Counted from the first letter of the stretch, positions 51,749 to 61,515 are shown. The stretch: 64,000 nucleotides of DNA from DATMAM01 sp035559995 (GCA_035559995.1 DATMAM010000017.1:1-64000); one strand, 5' to 3'. Notes: generated by a model from the letters alone, not told the origin. A program made the numbers and translations.

Positions 51749-53767
51749 ATGCTCGGTCTTGCAGGTTCGGCTCGTTCCCGGCTCCGCCTCCGGCACCCCC
51801 GGTGGCTGGGCGCGTCCCTGGGCTCGGTGGCTGTCGCTGTGGCGATCACGGCCTGCGCCGCCGGTCCCAAAGACGCGCCGCTCGAAAAGCCGCCTCACAA
51901 GGAGGCCGTCCCGGCCGGGCCGCAAACCCAGCCGCCCGCTCCGTCGGTCAAAGAGCAAGCGCTCCCGGGCCGCCCATTGGCGGCGCAAGAGCTTTCCGTG
52001 CGCGAGCAGAACCAGCAAACGGTGATTCGGGTGATTTTCTCGCAGCCGGCCACGCAGTATCGCCACTTCACCCTCGCTCAGCCCGCGCGCATCGTTCTCG
52101 ACGTATTCGGCGACGTCGAGCGCGTTCCCAGAGGGGAGACTTTTCGGGTCGAGACCCACTGGGTCGGCAATCTGCGGCTCACGTCGGGCGAAGGTTATGT
52201 TCGCTTGACGGTCGAAATTGCTGCGGCAACCGTGCCGGCGTACGAGATCGAGCCGGAAAACTCGGGCTTAAGGCTCGTGATCGGAGAGGCCAAACCCGAT
52301 GTGGCCGCGCGCCGCGAGATCACCCTGATGCGCGGCGGCAAGCGCGCCGATGTGCGCGCGCCCGAGGCCAGGGCCGCGGCTGCCGAAGGGGCTGCCCCCG
52401 CGCCTGCTTCGACCGAAACGGCCGCGGAAAAGAAATATACCGGCCAGAGGATTTCCCTTGATTTTAAGGACGCCGACATCAAAAACGTCTTCCGGCTGCT
52501 CGGGGAGATCGGCGGCCTGAACATCGTTGTCACCCAAGACGTGCAGCGCCGGGTCACCCTGCGCCTGGTCGACGTGCCGTGGGACCAGGCCCTCGACCTT
52601 TTGATCGAGACGCACGGCCTCGGCAAGGAACAGATCGGCAACGTCGTGCGCATCTCGACCGCGGCGCAGCTCAAAGCCGAAAAGGACGCGCTCGCCGAAG
52701 CCAAAAAGTCGCGTGAAAATTTGGAAGAGCTGCAGACGATCTACCTCAGCGTGAACTACGCCAAGGTGAAAGACCTCGAGCCCAAGATCAAGCCGCTTCT
52801 CACGCCGCGAGGGCAGGTCGTTTTCGACGAGCGGAGCAACACGATTTTCGTCCGCGATATTCGAAGGGCGATCGACGACGTCACGACCTTGGTTTCCAAA
52901 GTCGACACGCGCACCCCGCAGGTCCTGATCGAGTCCAATCTCGTCGAGACCACGCCCTCCTTTGCGCGCGCTCTGGGAATACAGCTGCAGTTCGACCTCG
53001 GGGGCAGCAACGCGACCTTTGACCCCGTCACCGGAGCGGTAACCGGCACGACGCGCCGTATCATCGTTGATCAGCCTGCCGGAACGCCGTTTGCCGGCGA
53101 CCCGTTCTTTTCGTTGCTCCAGGGAAAGTTTGGGCCCTTTCGCAACCTGGCGGCCTTTCTGAGCGCGGCCGAAAGCGAGGGCAACATTCGCATTATCTCG
53201 CGCCCTTCCGTGATGACTCTGAACAATGTGGCGTCGACGATCCAGAGCCTGCGGGTGTTGAGAATCTCGCTTCCCAGCTCGACCAATATCGCAAGCGGCA
53301 CCGGCGCCGCTGCCGGGGCGGCCGTGGCGACGGAGAAAGTCCCCGTTGGGATCATTTTGACCGTGGTGCCGCAGGTGTCGGCCGACGGTTTTATCCTGAT
53401 GAACATCAGCGTCAAGTCGAGCTCGATCGCCGACTCGCCGACGGTCTCGGGAGGCGGCACGCCCGTGATCCCGTTCGATGAGCTATCGCGCGAGGCGATT
53501 GCCAACGTGCTTGTCCGCGACGGCGAGACGATCGTGATCGGCGGCATCATGAAAGATACAAAGTCGACCTCCGAATCCGGCATTCCCTATCTCAAAGACA
53601 TTCCCATATTGGGCTGGCTCTTCAAGAACATCCGGTGGCAAAAGGATTTTGAAGAGCTGATGGTCTTTATCACGCCGCGCATCATTTCGGCGGGCTCCGA
53701 GAACCTGCCCAGCGCCGAGCAGCTCTGGCGCGAACAGATGCGCAAGACCGAAGGCAGCCAGAGCTAG
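51749..53767 (+). CDS. pilQ: Type IV pilus secretin PilQ
   Basis: The 672-residue outer-membrane secretin starts at ATG 51749 behind GGAGGAG. It has a signal ending in AVAVAITAC, a good lipobox, so it may be a lipoprotein. An AMIN domain (about 75-190), secretin-N/STN domain (GQRISLDFKDADIKNVFRLL) and the secretin pore domain with VPVGIILTVVPQVSADGFIL and the last block GIPYLKDIPILGWLFKN follow. A 40-residue glycine/alanine region is near 510-540. Confidence 0.95.
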   Translation: MLGLAGSARSRLRLRHPRWLGASLGSVAVAVAITACAAGPKDAPLEKPPHKEAVPAGPQTQPPAPSVKEQALPGRPLAAQELSVREQNQQTVIRVIFSQPATQYRHFTLAQPARIVLDVFGDVERVPRGETFRVETHWVGNLRLTSGEGYVRLTVEIAAATVPAYEIEPENSGLRLVIGEAKPDVAARREITLMRGGKRADVRAPEARAAAAEGAAPAPASTETAAEKKYTGQRISLDFKDADIKNVFRLLGEIGGLNIVVTQDVQRRVTLRLVDVPWDQALDLLIETHGLGKEQIGNVVRISTAAQLKAEKDALAEAKKSRENLEELQTIYLSVNYAKVKDLEPKIKPLLTPRGQVVFDERSNTIFVRDIRRAIDDVTTLVSKVDTRTPQVLIESNLVETTPSFARALGIQLQFDLGGSNATFDPVTGAVTGTTRRIIVDQPAGTPFAGDPFFSLLQGKFGPFRNLAAFLSAAESEGNIRIISRPSVMTLNNVASTIQSLRVLRISLPSSTNIASGTGAAAGAAVATEKVPVGIILTVVPQVSADGFILMNISVKSSSIADSPTVSGGGTPVIPFDELSREAIANVLVRDGETIVIGGIMKDTKSTSESGIPYLKDIPILGWLFKNIRWQKDFEELMVFITPRIISAGSENLPSAEQLWREQMRKTEGSQS

Positions 53768-53816
53768 GCGCGCGGCCGCTCTGGCCTGGCGCGCTCCTTT
53801 CGAGTAAGATACAGCC

Positions 53817-55013
53817 ATGTTGCGTTACTTTACCGCCGGGGAGTCGCACGGCCCGTGCCTGACCGTGATCATTGACGGCGTCCCGGCCGGCTTTCCCATC
53901 GATATCGAGAAGATCAATCACGATCTCTGGCGCCGCCAGCAAGGCTACGGCCGGGGCGGGCGCATGCTCATCGAGAAAGACGAGGTCCAGGTCCGCTCCG
54001 GGATACGCTGGGGAGAGACGCTCGGCTCGCCGGTCGCTTTCGGAATCGAGAACAGGGACTGGAAGAACTGGACGAAGAAAATGTCGCCGTTCCCGGAAGA
54101 CCGGGACGAAAGCATCGCGGTAACCAAGCCGCGGCCCGGCCACGCCGATTTGGCCGGCGTGTTCAAGTATCACCATTCCGACATCCGCAACGTCCTCGAG
54201 CGCGCGAGCGCGCGCGATACGGTGTCGCGCACGGCCGTGGGCTCCTTTTGCAAGCAGCTCCTTTCTCCGTTCGGCATCAGGGTGCTCGGCTACATCCGCT
54301 CGATCGGAGGGATCGAGGCCGCGATGGACGGCCTGTCCTACGAGGAGATTTTCGCACGCGCCGACCAGTCGCCGGTCAGGGTTGCCGACCCAGAGGCGCA
54401 AGAAAAGATCATCGCCCAAATTGAGGACTGTAAAAAGAAGGGCGATACTTTGGGCGGCATCTTCGAGATCGTGGCGCTCGGCTTGCCACCCGGACTCGGC
54501 AGCCACACGCAGTGGGACCGCAAGCTCGATGGCAGGCTTGCGCAGGCGCTCATGAGCGTCCAGGCCATCAAGGGGGTGGAAATTGGCCTGGGGTTTGAAA
54601 TGGCGCGCCGGCGCGGGTCGGAAGTGCACGACGAGATATTTTTCGACCCGCAGAAGATGATTGCGGGACGAACGCCGCGGGTCGTCCCGACGGGGTTTTA
54701 TCGCGGGAGCAACAACTCCGGGGGTACGGAAGGCGGGATGTCGAACGGCTCGCCTCTGGTTGTGCGCGTGGCGATGAAGCCGATCTCGACCCTCATGAGC
54801 CCGCTCCAGTCGGTCGACATGCGCTCGAAGCAGGCCGCTGACGCTTCGGTCGAACGCTCCGACGTCTGTTCGGCGCCGGCCGCAGCCGTCGTCGGTGAGG
54901 CGGTCGTCGCTTTCGAGCTGGCTCGCGCCTTTCTCGAAAAATTCGGCGGCGACTCGCTCACCGAGATCCGGCGCAACTACGAGGGCTATCTCGAGCAGAT
55001 CAAAAACTTTTAG
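53817..55013 (+). CDS. aroC: Chorismate synthase
   Basis: The 398-residue FMN enzyme forms chorismate from EPSP. Signatures: FTAGESHGPCLTVIIDGVPA, RPGHADLAGVFKYHHSDIRN, LERASARDTVSRTAVG and NSGGTEGGMSNG. The long form with carboxy HTH-like extension (FLEKFGGDSLTEIRRNYEGY) fits Gram-negative deltaproteobacterial-type proteins. It follows pilQ by 49 bp and heads the shikimate segment. Confidence 0.97.
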   Translation: MLRYFTAGESHGPCLTVIIDGVPAGFPIDIEKINHDLWRRQQGYGRGGRMLIEKDEVQVRSGIRWGETLGSPVAFGIENRDWKNWTKKMSPFPEDRDESIAVTKPRPGHADLAGVFKYHHSDIRNVLERASARDTVSRTAVGSFCKQLLSPFGIRVLGYIRSIGGIEAAMDGLSYEEIFARADQSPVRVADPEAQEKIIAQIEDCKKKGDTLGGIFEIVALGLPPGLGSHTQWDRKLDGRLAQALMSVQAIKGVEIGLGFEMARRRGSEVHDEIFFDPQKMIAGRTPRVVPTGFYRGSNNSGGTEGGMSNGSPLVVRVAMKPISTLMSPLQSVDMRSKQAADASVERSDVCSAPAAAVVGEAVVAFELARAFLEKFGGDSLTEIRRNYEGYLEQIKNF

Positions 55014-55018
55014 CGACG

Positions 55019-55549
55019 TTGCGCTGGCGCCCCGACAGAAATATCGTTCTCACCGGTTTTATGGCCGTGGGCAAAAGCGCGGTCGGGAAACGACTCGCCG
55101 AGAAACTTAACCGCCCTTTCGTCGACCTGGATCTGGCGATCGAGCGGCGCGAACAAATGACCGTGCAGGAGATTTTTGCGACCAAGGGCGAGCCGCACTT
55201 CCGCAAGCTGGAAAAAGAGCTGTTGCGCGAGGCGCTCGCCGAGCACGGGCGCGTCGTCGCCACCGGCGGCGGGGCGGTTGCGGACGAAGAAAACCTGCTT
55301 CTGATAAAAAGGGATAGCCTCCTCGTTTGTCTCACGGCCGCGCCCGAAACGATCCTCGCCCGCGCGGAAGCCGAGGGTAACAAGCGGCCGCTGCTTGCCG
55401 GGACAGACAAGCTTCAAGCGATCAGGACAATGCTCTCGGCGCGGGAGGCCGCTTACCGGCAGGCGGATTTGACCGTGGACAGCGACCGGCGCTCGGTGGA
55501 CGAGGTGGTGGAGGAAATCGTTCGAAGGATCGAAAAGATTGCATCCTAG
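55019..55549 (+). CDS. aroK: Shikimate kinase
   Basis: The 176-residue kinase has IVLTGFMAVGKSAVGKRLAE (P-loop), PFVDLDLAIERR, FRKLEKELLREAL, VVATGGGAV and the lid with RPLL. The start is TTG 55019, five bases after aroC, with no ribosome site, so re-initiation after aroC is probable. It phosphorylates shikimate. Confidence 0.94.
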   Translation: MRWRPDRNIVLTGFMAVGKSAVGKRLAEKLNRPFVDLDLAIERREQMTVQEIFATKGEPHFRKLEKELLREALAEHGRVVATGGGAVADEENLLLIKRDSLLVCLTAAPETILARAEAEGNKRPLLAGTDKLQAIRTMLSAREAAYRQADLTVDSDRRSVDEVVEEIVRRIEKIAS

Positions 55550-55583
55550 CCGGCCACGCAGGCGGGATTTTGGGCGCAGCGCG

Positions 55584-56672
55584 ATGCGCACCCTGACGGT
55601 CAATCTTGATGCTCGCTCGTATCCGATCTCGATCGGCGCGGGGATGCTTTCTCGCGCCGGCGAGCTTCTCGCGCCGCTTGTGGCGGGAAAGAAGACAGCC
55701 GTCATTACGAATCCCACGGTGAGCAGGCTCTATCTCAAGCCGCTGCGGGATTCGCTGGCGGGCGCCGGCGCAAACGTCAGCGAAATCTCCATCCCGGACG
55801 GCGAGGAGCACAAAAACCTTGCCACGCTCGGGCGCGTTTACGATCAGCTTATCGAGAAAAGATTCGAGCGAGCTTGTGTCCTCGTGGCGCTCGGCGGCGG
55901 GGTCGTCGGAGACCTGGCGGGATTTGCGGCGGCAACCTTCCTGAGGGGCGTGCCGTATGTCCAGATCCCCACGACGCTCCTGGCTCAGGTAGACTCGAGC
56001 GTGGGCGGGAAAACGGGCATCAATCACCGGGAGGGTAAGAACCTAATCGGCGCCTTCTATCAACCGCGCGCCGTCCTCATCGATGTCGACGTCCTGCGCA
56101 CCTTGCCGCGGCGCGAGCTTGCCGCCGGCCTGGCGGAAGTGATGAAGTACGGGGTCATCATGGACCCGGCGCTCTTTGCGCTCCTCGAAGAGAAGCTCGA
56201 GCCAATCATGGCGCTGGATGAGGGGCTTCTCGTCGAGATGATCGGCGCGTCGTGCGCCGATAAGGCGCGGGTGGTGGAGAAAGACGAGACGGAGGGCGAT
56301 GAGCGCGCCGTGCTCAATTTCGGCCATACGGTCGGGCACGCGCTCGAGGCGGCGACGGATTACCGCCGGTTCTTGCACGGCGAGGCGGTGGCGATCGGCA
56401 TGGTCCAGGCCGCGCGCATCTCGCGCCTTTTGGGTTTCTGCGACGACACCACGGTCGCTCGCGTGCGCCGGTTGATTCAGCGCGCGGGGCTACCCACGGA
56501 GCTCCCCCGCGAGCTTGATTTGAACCGGCTCGCGGAAAAGATCGAGCTCGACAAGAAATCGTCCGGCGCCCGGGTCAGGTTTGTCTGCTGCACCGGTATC
56601 GGCGCCACTCGTTTTCACAGCCTGGAGCCCAGCGAGATCGTGCGCCTGCTGTCGCGGCCTGAGACGGAGTGA
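55584..56672 (+). CDS. aroB: 3-dehydroquinate synthase
   Basis: The 362-residue enzyme has IPDGEEHKNLATL, LGGGVVGDLAGFAAATFLRG, the metal-site region VSSVGGKTGIN-like segment (DSSVGGKTGIN), EVMKYGVI and NFGHTVGHALEA with the zinc His/Glu residues. It forms 3-dehydroquinate from DAHP. ATG 55584 lacks a strong ribosome site and is 34 bp after aroK. Confidence 0.96.
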   Translation: MRTLTVNLDARSYPISIGAGMLSRAGELLAPLVAGKKTAVITNPTVSRLYLKPLRDSLAGAGANVSEISIPDGEEHKNLATLGRVYDQLIEKRFERACVLVALGGGVVGDLAGFAAATFLRGVPYVQIPTTLLAQVDSSVGGKTGINHREGKNLIGAFYQPRAVLIDVDVLRTLPRRELAAGLAEVMKYGVIMDPALFALLEEKLEPIMALDEGLLVEMIGASCADKARVVEKDETEGDERAVLNFGHTVGHALEAATDYRRFLHGEAVAIGMVQAARISRLLGFCDDTTVARVRRLIQRAGLPTELPRELDLNRLAEKIELDKKSSGARVRFVCCTGIGATRFHSLEPSEIVRLLSRPETE

Positions 56673-56679
56673 CGCGGCG

Positions 56680-57138
56680 ATGGCCAAGCCCAACAAGCTT
56701 CTCGTCCTGCACGGCCCGAACCTGAACCTTTTGGGGAAGCGGCAGCCGGAGATTTACGGCCGCCTTACGCTCGAGGAGATCAATCGGGCGATCCGCGCGC
56801 TCGCCAAGGAGCTGCACATCGAGGTGGAGATTCGTCAATCCAACCACGAGGGAGAGCTGGTGACGTGGGTGCAGCAGGCGGCGGAAAGCTTTGGCGCGCT
56901 GGTCATCAACGCCGGCGCCTTCACTCACACGAGCATCGCTCTTCGAGACGCCCTGGTCGCGGCCGGCATTCCGGCGGTGGAAGTCCACCTCTCGAACATC
57001 TATAAACGCGAAGACTTCCGCAGGCATTCGTTACTCGCCGAAGTCGTCGCCGGGCAAATTACCGGTTTCGGGGTAAACAGCTATCTCTTGGGAGTGCGCG
57101 CGGCCGCGGACTATCTTCTATCGGCCGCTAGTCGATAA
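56680..57138 (+). CDS. aroQ: Type II 3-dehydroquinate dehydratase
   Basis: The 152-residue enzyme has LVLHGPNLNLLGKRQPEIYG with the catalytic Arg/Tyr, RQSNHEGELV, INAGAFTHTSIALRDAL and VEVHLSNIYKREDFRRHS. It dehydrates 3-dehydroquinate. It ends the plus-strand operon and overlaps the next, minus-strand gene by 11 bp. Confidence 0.97.
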   Translation: MAKPNKLLVLHGPNLNLLGKRQPEIYGRLTLEEINRAIRALAKELHIEVEIRQSNHEGELVTWVQQAAESFGALVINAGAFTHTSIALRDALVAAGIPAVEVHLSNIYKREDFRRHSLLAEVVAGQITGFGVNSYLLGVRAAADYLLSAASR

Positions 57139-57901
57139 AGAGCGCGCCCGTGTCGAAGTTTTTCTGCTTCATCTCCTGAATCAATTGATCTCTCTCCCGC
57201 TCCAGACGCGCGATCCGACCGCGCAGCTCGCTGAGCTCTCTTTCCTGCTCCGAATAGGAAGGCGGCGGCGGATTGACGCTGGGCGGCGGCGCGCTCGGGT
57301 TGAGCTGGATTGTGTCCGGGCCCACGCCCGTGAACGGCGACGGGGTTTCAAGGCGCACGCCCCCGGCATCGGCGGGAACTCCGGACCGATGCTGGACGTC
57401 GCGCAGGCGCGAAATGAGATCCTCCGTGCGCGCTTTCCTCGCCTCTTCGGTGTCGAGAATGGCGGGCTCCGCGCCCGGCCTGCCGCGGCTGAGGAGCAAG
57501 TAGCGATCGCGCGCCGCCCTGAGCTCGCGGGTGACTTGCTCCAACTTTTTCTGGTATTCCTTCTCCTCTTTGCCCTGCTCCTCTTTTAAAGAGGCCTGCT
57601 CCTTGCGCTCGCCTTCGGCTTTCTTGGTCTCGCGCAGCGGCTTTGTCTCGCCGGGCGAAGTCGAGGCCCCGTCCGCGACGCCTTCAGCGCTCCTCAGGAT
57701 CGTTGCGATCTGGTCTCTCGGGATGGCGATCTCGCCCCCGAAGCTTAAAAATTTCACCATCCCGCCCTCCTCCCGGTAAGATTGGACCGTAAGGCGCCGG
57801 CCGTTTTTGAGGACGAGCGTATATTGAGCCCAAGAGAGATCAAACCAGGCGAGAAAGAAAACAAAGGCGCCAAGCGCGACGAGCTTAGCCGGTCTCGACA
57901 T
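57128..57901 (-). CDS. Secreted coiled-coil protein with SH3-like amino domain
   Basis: The 257-residue product starts MSRPAKLVALGAFVFFLAWF, an export signal, then YTLVLKNGRRLTVQSYREEG and VKFLSFGGEIAIPRDQIATI, a small beta domain common in secreted proteins of these bacteria. A charged coiled coil (about 85-145) and a second near the end (EQERELSELRGRIARLERER) flank a proline-rich stretch (PSAPPPSVNPPPP). A TATACT at about 57915 may be its promoter. Role unknown; it is divergent from the vWA gene and next to the TonB cluster. Confidence 0.7.
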   Translation of the reverse strand: MSRPAKLVALGAFVFFLAWFDLSWAQYTLVLKNGRRLTVQSYREEGGMVKFLSFGGEIAIPRDQIATILRSAEGVADGASTSPGETKPLRETKKAEGERKEQASLKEEQGKEEKEYQKKLEQVTRELRAARDRYLLLSRGRPGAEPAILDTEEARKARTEDLISRLRDVQHRSGVPADAGGVRLETPSPFTGVGPDTIQLNPSAPPPSVNPPPPSYSEQERELSELRGRIARLERERDQLIQEMKQKNFDTGALFID

Positions 57902-58023
57902 CACAAGAACGCAGTATACATCGCCGCCGCCAAACGGGCAAAAGCGTGGAGCGGCAGGCAAACGCGGCCGGGCGCATTTACACCCATGGAGGTTCGTGTT
58001 AACGTTAGTTCGCTCGGAAGCTT

Positions 58024-59283
58024 ATGGCACGCGCGCTTCGCCAACTTACTTTGGTTCTTTCGCTCGTTTTATTTCCCGCGCTCGCCCGCGCACAGCCCAA
58101 ACTCCAAATCACGTCGCCGAAAAGCGGCGCGCGCATTTCTCAGGAAAAACCCGTCGTGCTCGTAAGCGGCAAGGTCTCGACGCTCCCGGAGCGAAACCCC
58201 AACGTGGATATCCTCTTTGTTCTCGACACTTCCGCGAGCACGGCGCAGTACGCGGGCATCGACTTCAGCGACGCGTCCAGCCGGCTACCGCCGGAACCGC
58301 GGCGATGGGCCAGGCCTCAGATCGGCATTTACGGCGGCGGCTTCGGCATCGGCGGCGGCCTGCCGCTCCACGATTTGCAGAGCTCGGTCCTCGCCGCGGA
58401 GGTCGCCGCCAGCCAGCGGCTTTTATCTCAGCTCAATTCTCAGACGACGCGTGTCGGGATCGTGACCTTCGCCGCGGACGCGCGCCTCGTCCAGCCGCTT
58501 ACGCACGATTTTGACAGCGTCAAGCGCGCGCTCGACGACATTTTGGCGAACGGGCCGTACGGCGGCACCAACATGGCCGCAGCGGTGCGCCTCGGAGTGC
58601 GCGAGCTGGCCGGCCTCGGAGAGAGCCCGAAACGCGCCGACGCCGTCAAGGTACAGTTCTTTCTGACCGACGGTATTCCCACGTTGCCGATCGGGGGCTC
58701 CCGCAGGGCTGCGCCGGAGGACACCCAGCTCGCCGTCAACGCGGCGCGGATCGCGGGAAAGGCAGGCATTAAAATCTACGTGTTTGCTCTCGGCGACGAG
58801 GCGCTCTCCTACCCGGCGGCGGCCGTTGGCATCGCCCGGGAAAGCGGCGGGCTGTTTACTCCCGTCGTCCGACCGGCGGATATCCTCGCCGTTTTGGAAA
58901 AGATTTCCGTCGTCGGCATCGACCATGTTCAAATCATCAATGAAACGAACCGGCAAAAAGCTTCGCAGATGCGGCTTGCGGCCGATGGAAACTTCTCCGG
59001 CGCGGTCCCCGTCGTCGAAGGAAACAATCAAATCCAGGTGATCGCGCGCTCGAGCAGCGGGGCAGTCGTCCAGGATTCGATTGCGATCTACTACGAGCGG
59101 AGCCGCCAACAGTCGTTAGACCTGGAAGTGTTCTTGGAGCGCGAGAAGAGCCTGCAATTGCAGGTGGAGCGGTTGGGTAGGAGCCCGGAGGCTCTGCAAG
59201 GTGAAATCGAGCGCGCTCGCGACGAGAGCTTGCGCAAAGTTGAGCAGCCGCCGCCGCCCGCGCGCGAAGGGCCTCCCCGCTAA
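58024..59283 (+). CDS. Exported von Willebrand factor A domain protein
   Basis: The 419-residue product has a signal peptide (MARALRQLTLVLSLVLFPAL), a beta domain, then a vWA domain with the MIDAS residues DTSAS (68-72), the threonine in GPYGGTNMAAAV and the aspartate in FFLTDGIP. A large insert (residues 75-110, GGGFGIGGGLP) follows the first motif. The tail is a coiled coil ending in PPPPAREGPPR. vWA domains bind protein ligands via Mg. Its stop overlaps the exbD stop by 4 bp. Confidence 0.88.
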   Translation: MARALRQLTLVLSLVLFPALARAQPKLQITSPKSGARISQEKPVVLVSGKVSTLPERNPNVDILFVLDTSASTAQYAGIDFSDASSRLPPEPRRWARPQIGIYGGGFGIGGGLPLHDLQSSVLAAEVAASQRLLSQLNSQTTRVGIVTFAADARLVQPLTHDFDSVKRALDDILANGPYGGTNMAAAVRLGVRELAGLGESPKRADAVKVQFFLTDGIPTLPIGGSRRAAPEDTQLAVNAARIAGKAGIKIYVFALGDEALSYPAAAVGIARESGGLFTPVVRPADILAVLEKISVVGIDHVQIINETNRQKASQMRLAADGNFSGAVPVVEGNNQIQVIARSSSGAVVQDSIAIYYERSRQQSLDLEVFLEREKSLQLQVERLGRSPEALQGEIERARDESLRKVEQPPPPAREGPPR

Positions 59284-59717
59284 CGCGACGGCGCCGTTGC
59301 CCTTTTTTCCGCTTCTGCGGCGATCGCGATCTCGGAAGCCCCGGCCTGCTTGACGAGCGACAGCACCTTCACGACATCGCCGAGCGCAACTTCCCGGTCG
59401 CCTCTCAGGATAACGATCTTTTCCGGCGCGCCGCCAAAGGCTTCGCTCAGCACGCGCGCCAGCTCGGGTTCGGCGACTCTCCTTTGGTTCACGAAAATTT
59501 CCCGCTTCGGCGTGAGCGTTACGACGACGCCTCTGGGTTCGGACTGCGTCTGCGCCGCTTTGGGGAGATTCACCTTGCCGCCGGACTCGACGATCGCCGA
59601 GCTTGTGATCATAAAAATAATGAGCAGCACGAGAAAGATATCCGTGAGCGGCGTGATGTTGATCTCGGCGACGATGTCGTCGCCGTTCTGGGAGCCGATT
59701 GGATTGAGCGCCATCAT
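59280..59717 (-). CDS. ExbD/TolR-family biopolymer transport protein
   Basis: The 145-residue product has a cytoplasmic amino stub (DDIVAEINITPLTDIFLVLL), one TM with the conserved Asp for proton flow, and a periplasmic domain (VVVTLTPKREIFVNQRRV and KIVILRGDREVALGDVVKVL). It forms the motor with ExbB. GAGGAG precedes the first of two ATGs, with better spacing to the second (59714). Confidence 0.93.
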   Translation of the reverse strand: MMALNPIGSQNGDDIVAEINITPLTDIFLVLLIIFMITSSAIVESGGKVNLPKAAQTQSEPRGVVVTLTPKREIFVNQRRVAEPELARVLSEAFGGAPEKIVILRGDREVALGDVVKVLSLVKQAGASEIAIAAEAEKRATAPSR

Positions 59718-59808
59718 GAACTCCTCGCCCGCGTGCGCAGGCTTCAGCCCGACGAAACCCGAGTGGCGGAGGCTTTCTCCTCGACTTGCGCGGCTGAAGT
59801 CATGCCGG

Positions 59809-60432
59809 CTAGCCGCTTGCCAGCTTGAGGATTTTTCCCACCTGGATGCGGAAAAGCCCGTTCAAATGGTTGATCCGCGTCTGAAAGTAGTTGTAAAAAA
59901 CAAGCGCGACGATCGCGACCCCCAGCCCCAGCGCCGTCGCGACCAGAGCCTCGGAAATTCCCGCCGCCACCACCGTAAATCCGCCGGTCCCGTGAACCGC
60001 CATGCTCTCAAAGGACTTGATGATGCCGACCACGGTCCCAAGCAAGCCGATAAACGGCGCGCTGCTTGCGACGGTTCCCAGCAGCCAAAGGTTTTTCTTG
60101 AGTTTCTGCGATTCTTCGAACATTGACTCGGCGGCGTAGAGGTTGAGCGCCTCCAAGTTATGGTTTCCGAGCTGCGCGATGACGCCCTGAAAGATTCTCG
60201 CCGCCGGGCATTCGGCGTTTTGCTTGCAGATCGCGATCGCCAGCTCTTTTTGCCCTTTGCGGATCGGATCTACGATGGCATCCGCGAGCCTTAAGGTCGC
60301 CGAGCCCACGTTTCTTAATACCCAAAGTCGTTCGATGACGACGGCCACACTGATCACCGACATGGCGATCAACGGATAGGTGGCGATCGCTCCTTTGTGA
60401 ATGATGGTGATCAAGTCCAACCCTTGTTCCAT
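59809..60432 (-). CDS. ExbB/TolQ/MotA-family proton channel protein
   Basis: The 207-residue product has three TM segments: ATYPLIAMSVISVAVVIERL, SSAPFIGLLGTVVGIIKSFE, and GISEALVATALGLGVAIVAL. The second and third carry the family signature GLLGTVxG and EALxxTAxGL. GGAG with seven-base spacing supports ATG 60432 over an upstream ATG. It forms the stator of a TonB/Tol-type motor. Confidence 0.93.
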   Translation of the reverse strand: MEQGLDLITIIHKGAIATYPLIAMSVISVAVVIERLWVLRNVGSATLRLADAIVDPIRKGQKELAIAICKQNAECPAARIFQGVIAQLGNHNLEALNLYAAESMFEESQKLKKNLWLLGTVASSAPFIGLLGTVVGIIKSFESMAVHGTGGFTVVAAGISEALVATALGLGVAIVALVFYNYFQTRINHLNGLFRIQVGKILKLASG

Positions 60433-60501
60433 GATGCTACTCCGCTTCCGTGCTGGCCACAGAGACACTAAGCTCGCTTGTGGGTGATCTTGAGAAAAGA
60501 G

Positions 60502-61515
60502 CTACCCTCTCATTCGAACGGCGATCGTGAACCGAATGATGAGGGGCTCGCCCGCGAGATCCTTTAAGCTTTCCGGGATCGGCGGAAAAGGCGAGGCTTT
60601 TTTCATGGCTTCGAGCGCGCTCGCGTTGATCTTCGGATCGGTCGATTCCAACACCTCGGCTTGCGTCAACTTGCCGGCCCGATCGACGGTGAAGCGGACG
60701 CTCACTTTATGAACACCCGACGCGTCTTCTGGATATTTCCACACCGCGTAAACGCGTTTCTCTATCGTTTTGAGGTACGCGCCGTAATCGGCGTTCGGCT
60801 TCCCCTTGATCCCGGAAGCGCTTCCCCCGCCGGCTCCCGTTCCCGTTCCCCCGCCTGCCGTTCCGGCTCCACCGCGAATCCCGCCCGCTACGCCGTAAGG
60901 ACCGCTCCCGGAGCCGCTTCCCTTTAAGGCTCCCGGTATTTCGGCGCCCTCCTTGAGAGCATAAGCGCCGCCTCCGCCCGTGCTTTCCTTCGCCGCCACG
61001 CTGCCCGGCTGTTTCAATGCGCCGGCAACCGACGCCGGAAGGTGAGGCGCGGCGCTTTTTGTGGGAAGCTGTACCAGAGAATCGGCCGAGGCCTCGCTGG
61101 CGTCGATGCGCGGCGCGCGCGCCGGCGCATCGGCGATGGCCTTCGGCGCGGGCAGCGCCGGCTCGGGGGTCGGGCTCGAGCCGGCCATTACCTCTTCGGG
61201 GGCGCTTTGCGCGGCTGGCGCCGTGGGCCTCGCTTGCGCCTGCCGCGGTGCCACGGGCGTACCCAGGCGAGGCAGCGTTCGCGGTCCTCCGGGGCCGCGT
61301 GCGGGACCGATACTTTTGTCGGAGGCGCCGGCGCCGAATTCGATCAGGCTGACCGGGATCGTGAGATCGGGCTTGCCAGCCTGAATCGACCAGGCCAGGT
61401 GAGCGAGCGCGTAAAACACAACGGCGTGGAAGCCCAGCGAGACGAGCAGGAACGGACTGGCCAGGATCGATCCTAAGGCAAGATCACGCCGGCTATCGAA
61501 CCTTTCCGCTGTCAT
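60502..61515 (-). CDS. TonB/TolA-like energy transducer
   Basis: The 337-residue product has one TM (ASPFLLVSLGFHAVVFYALA), an alanine/proline-rich periplasmic spacer (about 70-240) with a glycine-rich part (GGAGTAGGGTGTGAGGG), and a TonB-C domain with YLKTIEKRVYAVWKYPEDAS, VRFTVDRAGKLTQAEVLEST and PFPPIPESL. It would carry PMF energy from ExbBD to an outer-membrane or periplasmic partner. Its start lies 23 bp inside the upstream lipoprotein gene. Confidence 0.9.
   Translation of the reverse strand: MTAERFDSRRDLALGSILASPFLLVSLGFHAVVFYALAHLAWSIQAGKPDLTIPVSLIEFGAGASDKSIGPARGPGGPRTLPRLGTPVAPRQAQARPTAPAAQSAPEEVMAGSSPTPEPALPAPKAIADAPARAPRIDASEASADSLVQLPTKSAAPHLPASVAGALKQPGSVAAKESTGGGGAYALKEGAEIPGALKGSGSGSGPYGVAGGIRGGAGTAGGGTGTGAGGGSASGIKGKPNADYGAYLKTIEKRVYAVWKYPEDASGVHKVSVRFTVDRAGKLTQAEVLESTDPKINASALEAMKKASPFPPIPESLKDLAGEPLIIRFTIAVRMRG

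Noticed and set aside
53768..53816. Inverted GC words after pilQ as a terminator
   Set aside because: The pairing is imperfect and lacks a T tract; aroC follows after 49 bp and read-through is likely.
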